Source of the DNA: Pseudomonadota bacterium
GTDB taxonomy: Bacteria; Pseudomonadota; Gammaproteobacteria; Burkholderiales; Rhodocyclaceae
DNA length: 64,000 bases
Direction of reading: 5' to 3'
NCBI GenBank assembly: GCA_018240785.1
Contig: JAFEFC010000022.1
Coordinates: 62,001-126,000, forward strand
A program made the position numbers and the translations under genes. The notes below the pieces were generated by a model that had not been told where the DNA came from, searched no databases, and saw nothing but the letters and a program-made list of their open reading frames with translations. Shown in pieces: positions 8,179 through 16,644 of this stretch; position 1 is the first letter of the stretch; each line of letters opens with the position of its first letter.

Positions 8179-9563
8179 GGCAGCAACGCGCCGTCCTGAC
8201 GTGCTGCTGCCCAGGCGCGATCGTCAGCCGTCGGACTCACCAGGCGCACCTCCCAATAGGGGCTATACAGGCTGGAATACTCGCGCCCGCCGTCCCGGCG
8301 TTCGTCGATGCGGTCGAAGAAGACTTCTGCGCGCGACAGCGCGGCCATCTCTTCGCCTGGCGGCGTTGCGTTGAATTGGCGCAGGCGCCCCGATGGCTGC
8401 ACGACGCTGCTGCCGCCGGACATCCGCAGGCTGCCACCTGGCTTGCTCACGCGCAGGCTGACTCCCGTCCTTGCCGATTGAGACGGCTCGAGCCGCGCGA
8501 GATCGCGTGTAGTGGGCAGGCCGCTGAATCGCGCGCCGAGTTCATCGAGATCCAGCATCGAGGGCTCGGCGTACATTTTCGTGGTGCGCCGGTTGTCGGC
8601 GTACGTGCCGCCGTGCAAACCGGTGCCCGACGCAACATCGTCGCTGTCCGCCTCGGCCGCTCCCCAGGCCAGGGAGGTGCGCCGCCAGCGCCAGCTGCCC
8701 TTGCGCAAGCGCTGACCCTGGTGCTCCAGCGTGTCGATCGCACGCCACTCGTCGTAGTTGATGAGATCGGTGCCACCACGCCGCTTCAACTCGACATTGC
8801 GCTGCAGGGGCCAGATATCGGGCCCGTCGATGGACCAGCGTCGCTCGGCGGTGAACGCGTCCCGCGAGCGAAGCACCGTTTCGGCGAGCCGACCGCGCCC
8901 GTCGCCATCGCGGTCGTCCTTCCGGTACGCCTTTGTGAAGGCATCGAAGCCGTGACTCGTCAAGATCAGCTCCGCCGACATCGCGGGGTCGATGCGATGC
9001 ACGATGTCGTTTGCCAGCGTGCGCTGCGCTGCGCCGGCGCTCAGCGCCGTGTGAATGATCGACTGCGATTGCGACAGCGCCTGCGAAACCAGGTCGTGCG
9101 CTGAGACGATGGCGGCAAGGCCTCCATCCAGGACACGCACCGCTCCATCCGTCACCCCGCCGGTGAGATGGTCGAGATAGGCGGTGCCGCCGAAACCGGC
9201 AACGATGCTTGCCAGCCGGGGATATTCCTCCGGGTCGTAGATCCAGCTCGATGCGACGTCCGCGAGGGCGTCCGCGTTGTCAACGCCAGTGTCGAAGTAA
9301 TGGATCCATGAAGCAAGACTCACTGCCTGGGCGATCGCGACCTGGTTCGCGACGATCGCGCGGTTGGAGTAGGCATCGAAGTTGAGCGCACGCGCCTCGA
9401 GGACGGCCACGCTGTAGGCCGCACTGTCGGCTGCGTTCGTGATGCGGAGCTTCTCATCGACGGCGCGGCCGCTGTTGAACATGAAGTACATCACCGCCGC
9501 CGAGCCGAGCATGAAGAAGAGGCCGAGCGGCAGCGCCTGCCCGGCATTTCGCGCACGAATCAT
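8175..9563 (-). CDS. TadG-like protein with N-terminal Flp-type anchor
   Basis: The 462 residues open with NAGQALPLGLFFMLGSAAVMYFMFNSG, a single hydrophobic anchor. The segment LRITNAADSAAYSVAVLEARALNFDAYSNRAIVANQVA follows, which is typical of the TadG-like (Tad_N / putative Flp pilus assembly TadE/G) family. The pattern lacks the acidic residue at +5, so processing by the prepilin peptidase is uncertain. The rest is a large extracytoplasmic domain without recognised motifs. It overlaps its neighbours on both sides by 4 bases (Lnt-like upstream, TadE-like downstream), so it is firmly within the operon. Confidence 0.8.
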   Translation of the reverse strand: MIRARNAGQALPLGLFFMLGSAAVMYFMFNSGRAVDEKLRITNAADSAAYSVAVLEARALNFDAYSNRAIVANQVAIAQAVSLASWIHYFDTGVDNADALADVASSWIYDPEEYPRLASIVAGFGGTAYLDHLTGGVTDGAVRVLDGGLAAIVSAHDLVSQALSQSQSIIHTALSAGAAQRTLANDIVHRIDPAMSAELILTSHGFDAFTKAYRKDDRDGDGRGRLAETVLRSRDAFTAERRWSIDGPDIWPLQRNVELKRRGGTDLINYDEWRAIDTLEHQGQRLRKGSWRWRRTSLAWGAAEADSDDVASGTGLHGGTYADNRRTTKMYAEPSMLDLDELGARFSGLPTTRDLARLEPSQSARTGVSLRVSKPGGSLRMSGGSSVVQPSGRLRQFNATPPGEEMAALSRAEVFFDRIDERRDGGREYSSLYSPYWEVRLVSPTADDRAWAAARQDGALLP

Positions 9564-11119
9564 GTCCGCTCCACGATGCGGGTGGCGCTGCCGCGGCTGG
9601 CAGGGCCGACACCCAGCGCCGCGAGCACGGCGGCAAGCGCGGCGAAGCCGACAGGGATTGCGTCGCCGTAACGCGTGTAGGGCGTCACGCCCTCGCGCGG
9701 CTGGACTGCGGCATCCAGCACTGCGGGTCGATTGGGAGGCGCTGCCGCGACGATGCGGCCTCGATGGTCGATCGACGCGCTCCAGCCGGTATTGGCCACC
9801 CGCAGCAGCGGCTTGCCCGCCTCGGCCGCACGCGCCTGCGCAACCTGCAGGTGCTGATGCATCGGTGCATCGCTGCCTTCCCAGCTATCGTTGGAGATGA
9901 CGACGAGGTAGCCGGCGGCGGCATCCTCCGACCTCAAGGCGCTCGCGAACAGATCCTCGAAACACAGCTTCAGCGCCACCCTGACGCCTCCCAGCACGAT
10001 GCTGTCCTGTTCGAGAAAGCCCGGGACGGTGTCGGTCATGTGCGTACCGGTCGGTCGGTCGGGCAACAGGCCCAGCAAGCCGGTGGCAGGGAGGTATTCA
10101 CCGAACGGAACGAGAAAGCGCTTGTCGCGCGTCTGCGCACCGGACACACCGATCACCCTCGCCGAGTTGAAGTAGCCACCTTTGTCCAGGCCCGACGGGC
10201 GAAAGAAGGAGATGAGCAGGTCACGCTTCTCCTCCGTCGCAGCACGCTCAAGAGAAGCGATGTAAGCCTCAGGCAACTGGTGCTCGAGCAGCGGCAGCGC
10301 GGTTTCGGGCAGCACGGTGACCGGAGCATCGCTCGCAAGCAACGCGCTGCGGTACTGGTCGAGCGCGCGCACCACTTGCGCACGATCGAATTTGTCGGTG
10401 GCCGGAAAATTGCCCTGCAGCAGGCGCACGCGAATCGGCTGAAGGACAGGCCGCGTCCACTCGATGGCCGTGCTTGCCAGGCCAAGGCCGACCAGCGCCG
10501 CAATGGCGGCCACCGCCGCAGGCCATTCGGGCCGGGCATGCCTGAGGCTGAGTAGCGCCAGCAAGCCACCGAGCATCACGACGACGAAGCTCAGGCCCAG
10601 TGCACCAACCACTGGGAACAAGGCGCTCAAGGGGCTTCCCGGGGCCTGCGTGTAGCCCAGTTGCCCCCAGGGAAAATGGAAGCGGCTGAAGTGGCGCGCC
10701 CACTCGCCCAAGGTCCACAGTCCGGGGATGAGCAGGCCGGCGACCGCGAGGCTGCTCGTTCCCCTGTGCCAGGCCGACATGGCAATCCACGCAATTAGGG
10801 CGGGCGCAGCCGAAAAGGCGAGGATGAGCACCGACGGCAGAGCATGAGCACGCAAGAGTGCATCCGATGCGGCAATGCCGGCGAAAAGCCAGCCCAGTGT
10901 CGCACCATGAAGACCGACCCCGAACAGACCGCCTGCGACCAGCGCGGCTGCGGGCACGGGTGCCCGGTCCGCGATCCGGGTCAACGCCAGCCCGGACAGC
11001 GGCGCCAGGTACCATGCACCATGGGGCGCGTGCGCGAAGCTCGTTGCAACACCACCGACCAGGGCCAGCGCGTGCAGGCGCAGGTTGCCGGACAGCGGCT
11101 TGAGGACAGGGCGCGACAT
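9560..11119 (-). CDS. Apolipoprotein N-acyltransferase-like protein in the Tad operon
   Basis: This 519-residue protein has an N-terminal bundle of membrane helices followed by a CN-hydrolase domain. The expected Lnt catalytic residues are visible: Glu in VTVLPETALP, Lys in RDKRFLVPFGEYLP, and Cys with a nearby Glu in LKLCFEDLF. Lnt N-acylates the diacylglyceryl-cysteine of lipoproteins at the periplasmic face of the inner membrane. Here it lies between the flp pilin and tadG and overlaps tadG by 4 bases, not next to corC/ybeX where housekeeping lnt is common. It may be a dedicated paralogue; the window cannot show whether another copy exists. Confidence 0.88.
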   Translation of the reverse strand: MSRPVLKPLSGNLRLHALALVGGVATSFAHAPHGAWYLAPLSGLALTRIADRAPVPAAALVAGGLFGVGLHGATLGWLFAGIAASDALLRAHALPSVLILAFSAAPALIAWIAMSAWHRGTSSLAVAGLLIPGLWTLGEWARHFSRFHFPWGQLGYTQAPGSPLSALFPVVGALGLSFVVVMLGGLLALLSLRHARPEWPAAVAAIAALVGLGLASTAIEWTRPVLQPIRVRLLQGNFPATDKFDRAQVVRALDQYRSALLASDAPVTVLPETALPLLEHQLPEAYIASLERAATEEKRDLLISFFRPSGLDKGGYFNSARVIGVSGAQTRDKRFLVPFGEYLPATGLLGLLPDRPTGTHMTDTVPGFLEQDSIVLGGVRVALKLCFEDLFASALRSEDAAAGYLVVISNDSWEGSDAPMHQHLQVAQARAAEAGKPLLRVANTGWSASIDHRGRIVAAAPPNRPAVLDAAVQPREGVTPYTRYGDAIPVGFAALAAVLAALGVGPASRGSATRIVERT

Positions 11120-11149
11120 CGGGACGACTTCTGAACGACCGGCGGAAAC

Positions 11150-11419
11150 TCAGCGCCCGGTATTCCCGACATAGTTGTCGAGCGTGCGCTTGGTGTCCGC
11201 CTGGCTCGCAGCGCTGGTTGCCGCGGCCTGCGCGCGCGATTTCGCCGAAGTTCCGTCGCTTCCCGCGATCTCCGTTGCGATCGCGGCCGTCTGATTCCGG
11301 ACCGCCTGGCCGAAATACTGGTACACCGCGATGGCCGCGACGGCGATGAGTGCAACGATGATGATGTACTCGGTCATTCCCTGGCCGTACTGGCCAGCCA
11401 ACCCGGGTTTGCGTGGCAT
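11150..11419 (-). CDS. flp: Flp/Fap-type major pilin
   Basis: The 89-residue prepilin has a 12-residue leader ending in Gly (YG/QGMTEY). It shows the type IVb signature of G, four residues and EY, then the hydrophobic stalk IIIVALIAVAAIAVYQYFG. The C-terminal half is Ala/Ser/Thr-rich and ends TLDNYVGNTGR. It is longer than the usual Flp1 of about 55-75 residues. A perfect GGAGGAGG at 11426-11433 precedes the ATG, consistent with high expression. It is the first gene of the Tad operon. Confidence 0.93.
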   Translation of the reverse strand: MPRKPGLAGQYGQGMTEYIIIVALIAVAAIAVYQYFGQAVRNQTAAIATEIAGSDGTSAKSRAQAAATSAASQADTKRTLDNYVGNTGR

Positions 11420-11452
11420 TTCGCGCCTCCTCCAGAAAATGCTATATGCATT

Positions 11453-11481
11453 AATATGGCGCGACTGGAAGCGTAACGCAA
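11453..11481 (-). promoter_or_regulatory. Candidate promoter of the Tad operon
   Basis: On the minus strand TTGCGT (11481-11476) and CATATT (11458-11453) are separated by 17 bases, about 33 bases before the flp ATG. The spacing is ideal; both hexamers differ from consensus at two positions. Confidence 0.5.
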
Positions 11482-11489
11482 TATGCGTT
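11475..11489. promoter_or_regulatory. Inverted repeat overlapping the -35 of the Tad promoter
   Basis: AACGCA-ATA-TGCGTT is a perfect 6-base inverted repeat with a 3-base spacer. It covers the proposed -35 hexamer, as expected for an operator. No regulator can be assigned. Confidence 0.4.
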
Positions 11490-11591
11490 GAGAATATTTT
11501 CGCAGACGAGGGGCCGCTTTTGAAAGCGAGACGCGATGCTGCATTGCAGCACTGCTAGAATCGCGCGCTCTGCTACATCAAGGGCTCAGCC

Positions 11592-12098
11592 ATGAAACGA
11601 CTCGAAAACGGATTCGAACATCTGCTCTTCTCCAGCCGCTGGCTCATGGCGCCGGTGTATTTCGGGCTGGTGCTGGCGATGCTCATCCTGCTCGTCAAGT
11701 TCGGCAAGGAGGTGTGGGGGCTGTTCGCCCACATCATGACTGCGACCGGCGGCGAGCTGATCATCGGCGTGCTGTCGCTGGTCGACATCGCGCTGATCAT
11801 GAACCTGCTGATCATCATCATGTTCAGCGGCTACGAGAACTTCGTCTCGAAGATGGAGGATCTGCACAGCCACCAGGATCGCCCCGACTGGATGGGGCAC
11901 ATCGGCTTCTCCGACCTCAAGATCAAGCTGATCGGCTCGATCGTCGCGATTTCGGGGATCGAACTGCTCAAGGCCTTCATGAACGTCGGCAATCTCAGCG
12001 ATCGTCATCTGGCGTGGATGGTGGGCATCCACATCACCTTCCTGTTCTCCGGCGTCCTGTACGCGGCGATGGACCGGATCTCAGACAAGGGGCACTGA
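11592..12098 (+). CDS. UPF0114 (YqhA family) membrane protein
   Basis: The 168-residue protein matches the YqhA/UPF0114 family across its length: LLFSSRWLMAPVYFGL at the N-terminus, then LVDIALIMNLLIIIMFSGYENFVS, and the GFSDLKIKLIGSIVAISGIELLKAFMN block. There are about four membrane segments. The molecular role is unknown. It is divergent from the Tad operon and convergent with glnD, whose stop is only 7 bases away. A TAGAAT at 11556-11561 could serve as a -10. Confidence 0.9.
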   Translation: MKRLENGFEHLLFSSRWLMAPVYFGLVLAMLILLVKFGKEVWGLFAHIMTATGGELIIGVLSLVDIALIMNLLIIIMFSGYENFVSKMEDLHSHQDRPDWMGHIGFSDLKIKLIGSIVAISGIELLKAFMNVGNLSDRHLAWMVGIHITFLFSGVLYAAMDRISDKGH

Positions 12099-12105
12099 TC
12101 GGCGA

Positions 12106-14682
12106 CTAGACCTGGAGCCGGTCGAGGATTTCGCGCTCCACCTTCAGTACCTGGGCGTCCTGCGACAAGCAGCCACCCGAGAGCAGGAACGTGTCCTCGA
12201 CGCGTTCGCCGAGGGTGTCGATTCGCGCCGTGTGCAGCCGAATGCCATGGCTCGCGAGCACCTCGGCCACGTCGAAGAGCAGCCCAGGGCGATCGGCCGC
12301 GGTGAGCGACAGGATGTAGTGCCGGCCTGCCTCGTCCGGACGCACACTGACCTCGGGTGTGATGGGGAAGTGTTTCACCTGGCGTGACAGTCGCCCGCGC
12401 GCCGGCCGCTCCGGCGCGCCAGGATGCTTCAGGCGCTCGGCCAGTTCGTGCTCGATCAGCGCGATGATGTCGCGATAGGGCATGTCATGCCCGGGATCCT
12501 GCAGCACGAAACTGTCGAGGGCGTATCCGTGGCGGGTGGTATGGACCTTGGCATCCAGGATGGTGAAACCCATGCGCCCGAAAAAGCCGGTCAGCCGAAC
12601 GAACAGGTCCTTCTGGTCCGGTACATAGACCATCACCTGGATGCCCGTCTCGTCGTCGACCACCCGCGCCTTGACCACCGGTTCATCCGCAGCGGGGCGA
12701 TGGTAGAGGACGCGCGCATGCCATGCGATCTCGTCTGGCGTCAGGCGCATGAAGTACACCGCGTCGAGCTGCGACCAGAGCGCATCTTCGACCCCCGGCC
12801 GCAGGCCGTGATAGCGCAACAGGCGTCGCGCGTCTTCCTGGCGGTCGTCCAGGCCGAGCGCCTTCGCCGGCGTCGCTCCGCGCAGCAGTCTCTGCGTGGC
12901 AAGAAAGAGATCTTCGAGCAGGCGCCCCTTCCAGCCATTCCAGACTTTCGGGCTGGTACCGCGGATATCGGCATGGGTCAGCAGGTAAAGCGCAATCAGG
13001 CGGCGTTCGGTGCCGACAACAGCGGCGAAGCGCTGGATCACATCCGGATCGGAGGTGTCTTCCTTCTGCGCGAACTGCGACATGGTGAGGTGCTGCCCGA
13101 CCAGCCAGACGACCAGTTCGACGTCCTCCGGCGGCAGGGCGTGTTGCGTGCAGAACTCGCGGGCGTCGTCCATGCCCAGCCGCGAGTGGTCGCCGCCGCG
13201 CCCCTTGGCGATGTCGTGGAAGAGGGCGGCGAGGTAGAGCAGCCAGTGTCTCGGAAAGCCAAGGACAAGGCGCGACATCAGCGGGTATTCGTGCGCGTGC
13301 TCACCCATCGTGAAACGGCGCACATTGCGCAGCACCATCAGGATGTGCTGGTCGACCGTATAAACATGGAAGAGGTCGTGCTGCATCTGGCCGACGATCT
13401 TGCGCCAGGCCGGCAGGTAGCGCGACAGGATGCCGTACTGGTTCATGCGCCGGAACGCATGCACGATGCCGCGCTTCTGCTGCACGATCTGCATGAACAG
13501 CGCACGATGTGCCGGATCGGCGCGGAACTCCGCGTTGATTCGGTTCCGGTTCAGCCACAGGGCGCGGAGCGTACGCGCCGTCATCCCCTTCAGCTCGGAG
13601 CGCTGCTGCAGGATCAGGAAGCATTCGAGCAAGGCCGCCGGATGGCGCTCGAAGGTGTCCTCGTGGCGGATGTCGAGCAGCTCGCGAACCGCCTGGAATC
13701 GCTCGCTGATGACGATGGCCGCACCGCGATCGGGAAACATCACGCTGCCGTAGTTCTGCAGCAGGATGGTATTCAGTTGCGTCACCATCTTCGCCGTCAG
13801 GTAGTAGCGCTGCATGAACACTTCGGATGCGCGCTTGCTGCCCGCGGCTTCGAGCCCCATCAGCCTGGCGAGTTTTTCCTGATGGTCGAACAGCACACGG
13901 TCTTCCGCGCGGCCGGTCAGCAGGTGCAGGCGGATGCGGACATGCTGCAGGAAGCGCTCGATGTTGCGAAGGTCGCTCGCCTCGCTGCCGGTGATCAGGC
14001 GATGCCGCGCAAGATCGCGCCAGTTGCCGCCCAGGCGCGCGGCGCGGGCGATCCAGCCCAGCATCTGCAGGTCGCGCAGGCCGCCCGGACTTTCCTTGCA
14101 ATTGGGCTCGAGCGCGTAGGGCGTGTCGTTGTAGCGCGCGTAGCGCTGTTCCTGCTCGAGCCGCTTCGCCTTGAAGAAGGCGCGCGAATCCATTGCCTGG
14201 TCGTAGCGCCGCACCAGTTCGCCGAAGAGCGCCCGATCGCCGGTGATCAGCCGTGCCTCGAGCAAGTTGGTCTGCACGGTGATGTCCGCTTCCGACGCCT
14301 CCAGGCAGTCGCCTACGGTACGAACCGAATGGCCGATTTCCAGGCCGATGTCCCACAGCGCGCCGACCAGCGCCGACAACCTGGTTCTCAGCGCCTCGTC
14401 GGGCGCCTCAGGAAGCAGGAAGAGCAGATCGACATCGGAATGAGGGAACAGCTCGCCCCGTCCGTAGCCGCCCACCGCGACCAATGCAGCCTCGGCCGGC
14501 ATGCCGCAGGCGCACCAAAGGCGCGTGAGCACGCGATCGACCACCTTGGCGCGCCCCTCGAGATACGCCCGGGTGCGAGGCTGGCCCTCGTACGCTGCAC
14601 GCAGCCCTGCGCATTCGGACGCCAGTTCGCTGCGCAGCGCAGCGATGATGTCTTGCAGGGCTGCTTCGCCGGCTTGGCTCAT
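12106..14682 (-). CDS. glnD: Bifunctional [protein-PII] uridylyltransferase/uridylyl-removing enzyme
   Basis: The 858-residue protein senses glutamine and adds or removes UMP on PII proteins. Its nucleotidyltransferase domain shows GGYGRGELFPHSDVDLLFL at residues 71-89, with the catalytic Asp pair. Next come the GlnD helical region and an HD domain (LAALFHDIAKGRGGDHS), which removes UMP. Two C-terminal ACT domains follow, the first with VYVPDQKDLFVRLTGFFGRMGF and the second with LTAADRPGLLFDVAEVLASHGI. The length matches the family. It follows map, with its start 22 bases downstream of the map stop. Confidence 0.97.
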   Translation of the reverse strand: MSQAGEAALQDIIAALRSELASECAGLRAAYEGQPRTRAYLEGRAKVVDRVLTRLWCACGMPAEAALVAVGGYGRGELFPHSDVDLLFLLPEAPDEALRTRLSALVGALWDIGLEIGHSVRTVGDCLEASEADITVQTNLLEARLITGDRALFGELVRRYDQAMDSRAFFKAKRLEQEQRYARYNDTPYALEPNCKESPGGLRDLQMLGWIARAARLGGNWRDLARHRLITGSEASDLRNIERFLQHVRIRLHLLTGRAEDRVLFDHQEKLARLMGLEAAGSKRASEVFMQRYYLTAKMVTQLNTILLQNYGSVMFPDRGAAIVISERFQAVRELLDIRHEDTFERHPAALLECFLILQQRSELKGMTARTLRALWLNRNRINAEFRADPAHRALFMQIVQQKRGIVHAFRRMNQYGILSRYLPAWRKIVGQMQHDLFHVYTVDQHILMVLRNVRRFTMGEHAHEYPLMSRLVLGFPRHWLLYLAALFHDIAKGRGGDHSRLGMDDAREFCTQHALPPEDVELVVWLVGQHLTMSQFAQKEDTSDPDVIQRFAAVVGTERRLIALYLLTHADIRGTSPKVWNGWKGRLLEDLFLATQRLLRGATPAKALGLDDRQEDARRLLRYHGLRPGVEDALWSQLDAVYFMRLTPDEIAWHARVLYHRPAADEPVVKARVVDDETGIQVMVYVPDQKDLFVRLTGFFGRMGFTILDAKVHTTRHGYALDSFVLQDPGHDMPYRDIIALIEHELAERLKHPGAPERPARGRLSRQVKHFPITPEVSVRPDEAGRHYILSLTAADRPGLLFDVAEVLASHGIRLHTARIDTLGERVEDTFLLSGGCLSQDAQVLKVEREILDRLQV

Positions 14683-14704
14683 GGCGAGGGGGCGGGTGGC
14701 CGGG

Positions 14705-15520
14705 TCAGGAGAAGCGATCCGCGACCAGCGCCGGCGCGGGCGGCGTCTTCCCTGACACGGTGAGCACCTCGACGCCCGTCTCGGTGACGAGCACGGTGTG
14801 CTCGAACTGCGCCGACAGGCTACGGTCCTTGGTGACGATCGTCCAGCCGTCCGGCAGTTCCGAAATGGCTGCCTTGCCGGCGTTGATCATCGGTTCGATG
14901 GTGAAGATCATGCCGGGCTTCAATTCGACGCCGGTTCCCGCCTTGCCGTAGTGCAGCACTTGCGGCTCCTCGTGGAACTTGCGCCCGATGCCGTGGCCAC
15001 AGAACTCGCGCACTACCGAGAAGCCGCTGCCTTCCGCATGCTTCTGGATCGCGGCGCCGATATCGCCGAGATGGCCGCCCGGCCTGACCGCGGCAATGCC
15101 CAGCCACATGCACTCGTAGGTGACCTGCGTCAGGCGCTTGGCGATGATGCTGGCGTCGCTGCCGACGATGAAGGTGCGGCTGGTGTCACCGTGGTACTCG
15201 TCCTTGATGACGGTGATGTCGAGATTGACGATGTCGCCCTTCTTGAGCACCTTGTCGCCCGGAATTCCATGGCAGACCTGATGGTTGATCGAGGTGCAGA
15301 TCGACTTCGGGAAAGGTGTGTAGCCGGGTGGGGCATAGTGCAGCGGCGCGGGGATCACCTGCTGCACATTGACCATGTATTCGTGGCAGAGGCGGTCGAG
15401 TTCGCCGGTGGTGACACCGGGCTTGACGTAGGGATCGATGTAATCGAGGACTTCGGCTGCCAGACGGCAGGCCACCCGCATCTTTTCGATTTCTTCGGGC
15501 GTCTTGATGGTGATGCTCAT
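14705..15520 (-). CDS. map: Type I methionine aminopeptidase
   Basis: The 271-residue cytosolic enzyme removes the initiator methionine. The di-metal ligands are visible: Asp in NLDITVIKDEYHGDTSRTF, His in CGHGIGRKFHEEP, Glu in FTIEPMI and Glu in FEHTVLVTETG. The N-terminal KTPEEIEKMRVACRLAAEVLDYI is typical. It is divergent from rpsB, a conserved map/rpsB arrangement. No clear Shine-Dalgarno sequence precedes the ATG. Confidence 0.97.
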   Translation of the reverse strand: MSITIKTPEEIEKMRVACRLAAEVLDYIDPYVKPGVTTGELDRLCHEYMVNVQQVIPAPLHYAPPGYTPFPKSICTSINHQVCHGIPGDKVLKKGDIVNLDITVIKDEYHGDTSRTFIVGSDASIIAKRLTQVTYECMWLGIAAVRPGGHLGDIGAAIQKHAEGSGFSVVREFCGHGIGRKFHEEPQVLHYGKAGTGVELKPGMIFTIEPMINAGKAAISELPDGWTIVTKDRSLSAQFEHTVLVTETGVEVLTVSGKTPPAPALVADRFS

Positions 15521-15608
15521 GTCGGGGTCGGGGGTTCCGGTGAAGCGTACAGGGTTGATAGGCTATCGCATGCGCCCCCGCCGGGCAAACCGGCACCATC
15601 GCCTGCCT

Positions 15609-15638
15609 TGAGCCGGCCAACCCGCGCGTGCTAATATC
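15609..15638 (+). promoter_or_regulatory. Promoter of the rpsB-tsf operon
   Basis: TTGAGC (15609-15614) and TAATAT (15633-15638) are 18 bases apart, and TGC directly before the -10 gives an extended -10. Transcription would start near 15645, leaving a leader of about 115 bases before the rpsB ATG. Confidence 0.6.
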
Positions 15639-15690
15639 GCCGGCTTGTCTGCCAAGGCAGGCAAAATCCACACGCCCGACAATCCGGGGT

Positions 15691-15718
15691 CCGCTGCTGC
15701 AAGCACCTTGCGCAGCGG
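15691..15718 (+). promoter_or_regulatory. Hairpin in the rpsB leader
   Basis: CCGCTGC pairs with GCAGCGG and, after one unpaired T, GCAAG pairs with CTTGC around a CAC loop. This gives 12 base pairs with a single bulge. It lies 42 bases before the rpsB ATG in the untranslated leader. Ribosomal protein S2 is known to autoregulate rpsB leaders in other proteobacteria, and this is a candidate element for that. Confidence 0.55.
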
Positions 15719-15760
15719 CGATGGCGGGCGGCGGTCCAACCCTTGATACTGGAGCAACAC

Positions 15761-16516
15761 ATGTCCGTCACTATGCGTCAGATGCTCGAAGCGGGCGTCC
15801 ATTTCGGTCACCAGACCCGTTTCTGGAACCCGCGCATGGCCCCCTACATCTTCGGCCAGCGCAACAAGATCCACATCGTCAACCTCGAAAAGACGATGGC
15901 GAAGTACACCGAAGCGATGAGCTTCGTGCGCAAGCTCGCGTCCAACCGTGGCAACATCCTCTTCGTCAGCACCAAGCGCCAGGCGCGCGAGATCATTGCC
16001 GAAGAAGCGCGCCGTGCCGGCATGCCCTTCGTTGACGAGCGCTGGCTCGGCGGCATGCTGACCAACTTCAAGACGGTCAAGCAGTCGATCAAGCGCCTGA
16101 AGGAAGTCGAGGCGATGATGGAAGACGGCTCGATCGATCGCCTGTCCAAGCGCGAGGCGCTGACCGTGCGCCGTGAGCTCGAGAAGCTGCAGAAGTCCAT
16201 CGGCGGCATCAAGGACATGGGCGGCCTGCCGGACGCGCTGTTCGTGATCGACGTGGGTTACCACAAGATCGCCATCACCGAAGCGCAGAAGCTGGGCATC
16301 CCGGTCGTCGCCGTGGTCGACACGAACCACTCGCCGGAAGGCGTTGACTACGTGATCCCGGGTAACGACGACTCGTCGCGCGCGATCCGCCTGTACGCCC
16401 GTGGCGTGGCCGACGCCGTGCTCGAGGGCCGCAGCCAGGTGCTGCAGGAAATCGTCGCCGCCGGTGGTGACGAGTTCGTCGAAGTCGAGGAAGAAGGTTC
16501 GCAGGGTCAGGCCTGA
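15761..16516 (+). CDS. rpsB: 30S ribosomal protein S2
   Basis: The 251-residue S2 begins [24 protein letters not shown] and contains [13 protein letters not shown]-type and [14 protein letters not shown] motifs and [19 protein letters not shown], all diagnostic. An open frame exists 6 codons upstream from a TTG. The ATG at 15761 is preferred because GGAG lies at 15751-15754, 6 bases before it, and the N-terminus then matches the family. It is followed by tsf in the usual operon. Confidence 0.97.
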   Translation: MSVTMRQMLEAGVHFGHQTRFWNPRMAPYIFGQRNKIHIVNLEKTMAKYTEAMSFVRKLASNRGNILFVSTKRQAREIIAEEARRAGMPFVDERWLGGMLTNFKTVKQSIKRLKEVEAMMEDGSIDRLSKREALTVRRELEKLQKSIGGIKDMGGLPDALFVIDVGYHKIAITEAQKLGIPVVAVVDTNHSPEGVDYVIPGNDDSSRAIRLYARGVADAVLEGRSQVLQEIVAAGGDEFVEVEEEGSQGQA

Positions 16517-16524
16517 TGAATCCC

Positions 16525-16549
16525 GGCCGGCGTCCTGCGGGTGCCGGCC
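16525..16549 (+). other. Hairpin between rpsB and tsf
   Basis: GGCCGGC (16525-16531) and GCCGGCC (16543-16549) form a perfect 7-base-pair stem with an 11-base loop just after the rpsB stop. It has no U-tract, so mRNA stabilisation or partial attenuation is more likely than full termination. Confidence 0.5.
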
Positions 16550-16593
16550 TGCAATGGATTTCTCGGTTCTGTTGCCAAACGGAATTCCGATCG

Positions 16594-16614
16594 CGGCGGG
16601 CGCTTTGTCCGCCG
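16594..16614 (+). terminator. Possible attenuator before tsf
   Basis: CGGCGG (16594-16599) and CCGCCG (16609-16614) enclose a 9-base loop and are followed by TTT. The short T-run makes it a weak intrinsic terminator or attenuator 30 bases upstream of the tsf ATG. It could set the rpsB:tsf ratio. Confidence 0.35.
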
Positions 16615-16644
16615 TTTGCAATATAGAGACATTCAGGAGCTAGC

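Noticed and set aside
12424-14763. A 779-codon plus-strand frame opposite glnD
   Set aside because: glnD has complete domains on the other strand; this frame has no recognisable features.
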